A stretch of 9,387 nt of DNA. Source: Phycisphaerae bacterium. GTDB taxonomy: Bacteria > Planctomycetota > Phycisphaerae > UBA1845 > Fen-1342. The translations under genes and the position numbers were made by a program. The notes under the pieces were generated by a model. The model saw only the letters and a program-made list of their open reading frames with translations, had not been told where the DNA came from and did not search any database. Positions 6,147 to 9,387 of the stretch are shown piece by piece (the stretch's first letter is position 1; every line of letters starts with the position of its first letter). The stretch is from the NCBI GenBank assembly GCA_016935035.1, contig JAFGRR010000663.1, forward strand, positions 1 through 9,387, in the 5' to 3' direction.

Positions 6147-7567
6147 TGTCGGATGAGCCGCGACCGAATACGCCGGGAGGCACTGTACCAACGCCGGGGG
6201 CCGCGCTGGAGGACGTGCTCAACCCGGACGACATCTCGCGCACACCAGGTCTGGCGCGTCTGAGCGAACTGGAGCTGTTCGAGCGTCTGGGCTGGTTCAT
6301 CAAGCTGCGCTGGCTGGCTGGGGCGGCGGCGCTGCTGCTGATGCTGGTGGCGCGGCACGTGTTCGACGTGCGTATCCCACAGGCACCTGTGGCCGGCACG
6401 ATCTTTGCGCTCTTTCTCTGCAACGCCCTCTTCCTGCTGCTGGTGACGGACGCCTATCGACGCCGGCGCGTCAGTCACCGTTTCATCGTCGGCTGTGCCA
6501 ACGCGCAGATTTTCTGCGACCTCGTCATTCTCGCGACACTGATGCACTTCACTGGTGGCGTCGAGAATCCCTATCTCGTCTTCTTTGTGACCGTCCTGGT
6601 GATCGCCAGCGAGTTGCTGCCGGCGTGGAACGCGTATCTGCACGCGGCGTTCGGTGCAGCTCTGATAAACGCGGTGGCCTGGTTTGAACTGAGCGGCGCT
6701 CTGCCGCACGTGTGCGTGATGGAGCCCGGCGCCGACTTCTATCGCGATTCCCTGATGGTCATCAAGGCCAGCGTTGCGCTCACGCTGCTGGCGTTTGTCA
6801 CGGTGTTTCTCGGCAGCAGCATCGCCATGCGGCTGCGGCGGCGCGAGGCCGAGCTCGAGGACGCCTTCGTGCAACTGCGCGAGTTGGACCGGTCTAAGAG
6901 CTTCCTGATGCGGCAGACTAGCCACGATCTGCGTTCACCACTGAACGCGCTGATCACGATTCTGCGTGTGGTGGCCAGTGAGTCGGTGGGGCAGGTAGAG
7001 CCGCGTTTGCTTGATTTCATCCGCCGAGCCGAGCAGCGGGCCCTGGGGTTGAGCCACCTGATTGACGAACTGCATCGCTACGCCGTTTTGCGAGAGAGTG
7101 TCGCGGGCATGGAGTCGCAGCGTCTCGACTTGGCGGCGACGATCGGCGAGACGGTCCAGCTATACCGCCTGATGGCCGAGGAAAAGGGTGTGCACCTGAC
7201 GAGCGACATCGCGCCACTGCACGTGACCGGCAACCCGCAGATGCTGCGCGAACTGGTCGGGAACCTGCTCGCCAACGCCATTCAGTACACGCCGCCTGAC
7301 GGCAAGATCCACGTCCATCTCAGCCAGGGCGATCACACCGCCAAGTTGGAGATCAGTGATACCGGGATCGGCATCCCGCCTGAATCACTCGTTAAGGTCT
7401 TCGACGAGTTCTATCGCACATCCCAGGCCAAGGAGGTTTTTCACTCTGGCACTGGCATGGGGCTGCCCATCGTCAAGCGGATTGCTGAAGCCCACAATGG
7501 CACAATCAACGTGCGCAGCCAGGTTGGTGAAGGCACGACGTTCACACTGACATTGCCGCTGACGTAG
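6143..7567 (+). CDS. Six-helix membrane sensor histidine kinase with a RegB-like GGxxNPY motif
   Basis: A 474-residue sensor kinase. Residues 1-50 are polar and cytoplasmic. Six hydrophobic helices follow (about 56-71, 82-103, 114-136, 142-160, 163-183, 205-227). GGVENPY (138-144) sits between helices 3 and 4, the position of the GGxxNPF quinone-site motif of RegB/PrrB. A short coiled segment (229-251) leads to the HisKA domain with phospho-acceptor His261 in SHDLRSPL. The ATPase domain has an N box (LVGNLLANAIQYTP, Asn374/Asn378), a G1 box (DTGIG, 406-410), an F box (FDEFYR) and a G2 box (GTGMGLP, 436-442), so it looks active. The H-box differs from the HELGTPL type of RegB. No receiver or DNA-binding domain is present. 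The start is GTG 6143 or ATG 6146; GAGG at 6129-6132 serves either, and both overlap the protease stop. Confidence 0.9.
   Translation: MMSDEPRPNTPGGTVPTPGAALEDVLNPDDISRTPGLARLSELELFERLGWFIKLRWLAGAAALLLMLVARHVFDVRIPQAPVAGTIFALFLCNALFLLLVTDAYRRRRVSHRFIVGCANAQIFCDLVILATLMHFTGGVENPYLVFFVTVLVIASELLPAWNAYLHAAFGAALINAVAWFELSGALPHVCVMEPGADFYRDSLMVIKASVALTLLAFVTVFLGSSIAMRLRRREAELEDAFVQLRELDRSKSFLMRQTSHDLRSPLNALITILRVVASESVGQVEPRLLDFIRRAEQRALGLSHLIDELHRYAVLRESVAGMESQRLDLAATIGETVQLYRLMAEEKGVHLTSDIAPLHVTGNPQMLRELVGNLLANAIQYTPPDGKIHVHLSQGDHTAKLEISDTGIGIPPESLVKVFDEFYRTSQAKEVFHSGTGMGLPIVKRIAEAHNGTINVRSQVGEGTTFTLTLPLT
6554..6574 (+). other. Codons for a RegB-type quinone-site motif (GGVENPY)
   Basis: These seven codons encode residues 138-144 of the kinase, preceded by HFT. 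In RegB/PrrB proteins the heptapeptide GGxxNPF, in a short periplasmic loop, is conserved and has been linked to ubiquinone sensing. Here the last position is Tyr instead of Phe. The match and topological position are seen in the sequence; quinone binding is inferred. Confidence 0.55.
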
Positions 7568-7603
7568 CAAGACCAAGCCGGCACGCTATCACTCGGGTCC
7601 GGT
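7568..7603. other. Short convergent intergenic gap without a clear terminator
   Basis: Thirty-six bases separate the kinase stop from the amylase stop. I see only weak complementarity (GACC and GGTC arms with a long loop) and no run of T on either strand. A Rho-dependent end or read-through into antisense transcription is possible. Confidence 0.4.
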
Positions 7604-9235
7604 TCATTGCACGCGTTTGTAGGGCGAGTATTCGTCGGTGTCCGCAATCGCCGGTCGCAGGATCCAGATCGTGTGCGGCGGTACGGTGGCGCGCGTTGTG
7701 CCGGAGACGGCCTGAGTGCAGCCATTGCCCAGTAGATCGGGTAGCGTGTCCCAGTTCATCAGCTTGGACTCACGCAGTGGCAGCAACTCGGTAACCGTAT
7801 CGTCGGTGGCGTTGACGATGACGACGATTGTCTGGGCGGCGCGGTCCGTGCGACGCATGAAAGCCAGCAACTTCTCCGAAGGCAGCAGGCGAAAGTCGCC
7901 GATCCGCAGGGCGCGGTTTTCTTGCCGCAGCTTGATCAAACCTCGCGTCCAAACGTAATCCGCGTTTGTCTCATCGACAAGATCCCAACGCATCGGCGCT
8001 CGCATCTCTGGATCACCACGACCCTCCATTCCGAGCTCCGTGCCGTAATACACGCACGGTGAGCCGGGCATTGTGAATTGCAGAGCCTGCGCCATGCGGC
8101 GTTGCCACTGCTTCGGGAGCACGGTCGCCAGACGCGGCGTGTCATGGTTGTCGAGGATGATCCAGCTCTTGAGGATCGGTTCGAGCCCCGCGTCGGCAAT
8201 CATGCCGTCCAGCATGCGGCCGGCCTGACCGCCGGAGACCTCGCCGTTGACCACGTTGAGGATGATCTCACGCGCGTGGAAATTCATGACGGCGTCCACT
8301 GACGGTGACCACTCCTCGGGGTAGTTCCAGATCTCACCCACGACGAGCGATCCGGCCTTGGCGTAGTGTGCCGCCTCGGTCAGCTGCCGCAGAATCACGA
8401 ACCCTATGTCAAAAGCCACGTCCAGCCGCCAGCCATCAACACCCTCGCGCAGGTAACCCTGCACCACCGAGTCGGCGTCGCCGTAGATCCGTGCCTGCAC
8501 CGCAGGGTTTTCGAGGCGCAGCTCGGGCAGATTGGCGACGTTAGCCCAGGCGCGATAGCCGAACTTGTATTCGTCGCCGATGTAGTACCAGTCACGGTAT
8601 GGGCTTTTAGCGTCGGCGATGGCATCCTGGAACCAGGCAGCCCGTCGGCCGGTGTGGTTGAACACGCCGTCGAGTACCAACTTCATGTCGCGCTCGTGGC
8701 AGGCATCGGCTAGCGCTCGCACGTCCTCGCGGGTGCCGTACTCGGGCGAGACAGCGAAGTAATCCTCGGCGTCGTACTTGTGGTTCGTGTAGGCCTTGTG
8801 AATGGGGTTGAGATAGAGGACGTCAGCGCCGAGTTGGTTAATGTACTCCAGCCGGCCGCACAGGCTCTTCAGGTCGCCGCCCCAGAAGTCGATTTCGTGG
8901 CTCCATACACTGGCCTCGGCGACGTACTCTCCGCCCGCAGGTAACTCATCCCAGCCGCGCAGTCGCTTGGGTGCGGGGTAGAGCCCACGCTTGGCATCGA
9001 GATCGTCAGGCGGTGCGAAGCGGTCGACGATGACCTGATATACGATAGCCCCGTTACGCCAGTCGGCCGCGCGCGCCGCGAGCACGGCGCAAAGCTGCTC
9101 GTCATAAGTGTTGGCCCACACGCGGTTACCCTTCCGTGATTGTGGTGTATCGAGTGTCGTGCACCCCGCGAGGATGGTCAACAGTGCCGCGAGCAGCACG
9201 CGTCCATGGTCGGTCGATCCATGGTACCGTATCAC
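7604..9235 (-). CDS. GH13 alpha-amylase-family lipoprotein (neopullulanase/cyclomaltodextrinase-like catalytic core)
   Basis: A 543-residue glycoside hydrolase acting on alpha-1,4-glucans, probably outside the cytoplasm. From the GTG at 9235, residues 1-24 form a signal peptide ending in the lipobox LAGC with Cys25 as lipidation site; Thr at +2 would favour the outer membrane in Gram-negatives. The catalytic barrel has region I DGVFNH (Asp189, His194), region II GWRLD (nucleophile Asp272), region III VVGEIW (acid/base Glu301) and region IV DNHD (stabiliser Asp365). The segment LYLNPIHKAYTNHKYDAEDY resembles GH13_20-type enzymes, but there is no N-terminal CBM34-like domain. A beta-rich C-terminal domain ends the protein. 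YGTELGM replaces the commoner YGDEIGM. An ATG at 9271 would add 12 residues and an odd, long N-region. It is transcribed toward the kinase gene and not functionally linked to it. Confidence 0.9.
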   Translation of the reverse strand: MIRYHGSTDHGRVLLAALLTILAGCTTLDTPQSRKGNRVWANTYDEQLCAVLAARAADWRNGAIVYQVIVDRFAPPDDLDAKRGLYPAPKRLRGWDELPAGGEYVAEASVWSHEIDFWGGDLKSLCGRLEYINQLGADVLYLNPIHKAYTNHKYDAEDYFAVSPEYGTREDVRALADACHERDMKLVLDGVFNHTGRRAAWFQDAIADAKSPYRDWYYIGDEYKFGYRAWANVANLPELRLENPAVQARIYGDADSVVQGYLREGVDGWRLDVAFDIGFVILRQLTEAAHYAKAGSLVVGEIWNYPEEWSPSVDAVMNFHAREIILNVVNGEVSGGQAGRMLDGMIADAGLEPILKSWIILDNHDTPRLATVLPKQWQRRMAQALQFTMPGSPCVYYGTELGMEGRGDPEMRAPMRWDLVDETNADYVWTRGLIKLRQENRALRIGDFRLLPSEKLLAFMRRTDRAAQTIVVIVNATDDTVTELLPLRESKLMNWDTLPDLLGNGCTQAVSGTTRATVPPHTIWILRPAIADTDEYSPYKRVQ

Positions 9236-9241
9236 CAACGG

Positions 9242-9247
9242 CCCCTT
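9242..9247 (-). promoter_or_regulatory. Ribosome binding site supporting the GTG start of the amylase lipoprotein
   Basis: On the minus strand AAGGGG lies six bases before the GTG at 9235-9233. No comparable site precedes the ATG at 9271. With the GTG start the lipobox cysteine falls at residue 25, the usual place for a lipoprotein. Confidence 0.55.
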
Positions 9248-9324
9248 GTATTGTGGTGGCCCGTGCAGCATTGCTGTCAGCCCGGTTCAGTAATCGTAAA
9301 CACCTGCTAAACCGTTATTCACCT

Positions 9325-9387
9325 TCACGCGACAGCCTTTGTGTTTTGGCGTGAGTGGATGTCGTTTCGGTACTTGAGGTAGTCTTC
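9325..9387 (-). CDS. Possible 3' end of a minus-strand gene running off the right edge
   Basis: Reading leftward from 9387, an open frame of 20 codons (EDYLKYRNDIHSRQNTKAVA) ends in TGA at 9327-9325, about 90 bases before the amylase start. Its composition is protein-like, and most third positions are G or C, as in the neighbours. It is far too short to identify. If real, it would lie upstream of the amylase on the same strand, perhaps in one transcript. A chance open frame is equally possible. Confidence 0.25.
   Translation of the reverse strand, partial: EDYLKYRNDIHSRQNTKAVA

Noticed and set aside
6026..6925. Minus-strand open frame of 299 codons opposite the protease and kinase genes
   Set aside because: Gln/His/Arg-rich shadow of the kinase N-terminal half, which has a clear membrane domain on the plus strand.
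9272..9387. Promoter for the amylase gene
   Set aside because: No convincing -35/-10 pair could be picked out on the minus strand by eye.

Overview
The window is a GC-rich, tightly packed bacterial segment. Ten genes run head to tail on the plus strand (positions 2 to 7567). One gene converges on them from the minus strand (7604 to 9235), and a possible gene remnant sits at the right edge. The organism is most likely a Gram-negative, because the minus-strand gene encodes a lipoprotein with an outer-membrane-type +2 residue. An anaerobic or facultative lineage would fit the hydrogenase context. A planctomycete-like origin is conceivable, but nothing in the sequence proves it.

Positions 2-4982 encode the membrane arm of an energy-converting complex of the Mrp antiporter / membrane-bound hydrogenase (Mbh) type. 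In order these are a NuoL/HyfB-like antiporter subunit (5' end outside the window), a fused MbhD-MbhE-like protein equal to the C-terminal part of MrpA, and then MrpB, C, D, E, F and G homologues. Positions 4960-5574 encode a HycF/HyfH-type electron-transfer subunit with two [4Fe-4S] clusters and an extra cysteine-pair domain. Positions 5574-6146 encode a HycI-like [NiFe]-hydrogenase maturation endopeptidase. Together they point to a group 4 [NiFe] hydrogenase coupled to an Mrp-type ion-translocating module. The catalytic large and small subunits are not in the window and would be expected to the left of position 1.

Positions 6143-7567 encode a six-helix membrane histidine kinase, translationally coupled to the protease gene. 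Its sensor region carries GGVENPY, which resembles the GGxxNPF quinone-site motif of RegB/PrrB redox sensors. This suggests that the respiratory or quinone redox state is read out near, or by, the hydrogenase operon. No response regulator lies within the window.

Positions 7604-9235 (minus strand) encode a GH13 alpha-amylase-family lipoprotein with all catalytic residues present, unrelated in function to the operon. The 36 bases between the kinase and amylase stop codons contain no convincing terminator. Nearly every junction in the plus-strand operon is an overlap or a gap of 10 bases or less, so it is probably one transcript with coupled translation. No RNA genes, CRISPR array, insertion sequence or intergenic stretch over 300 bases was seen.
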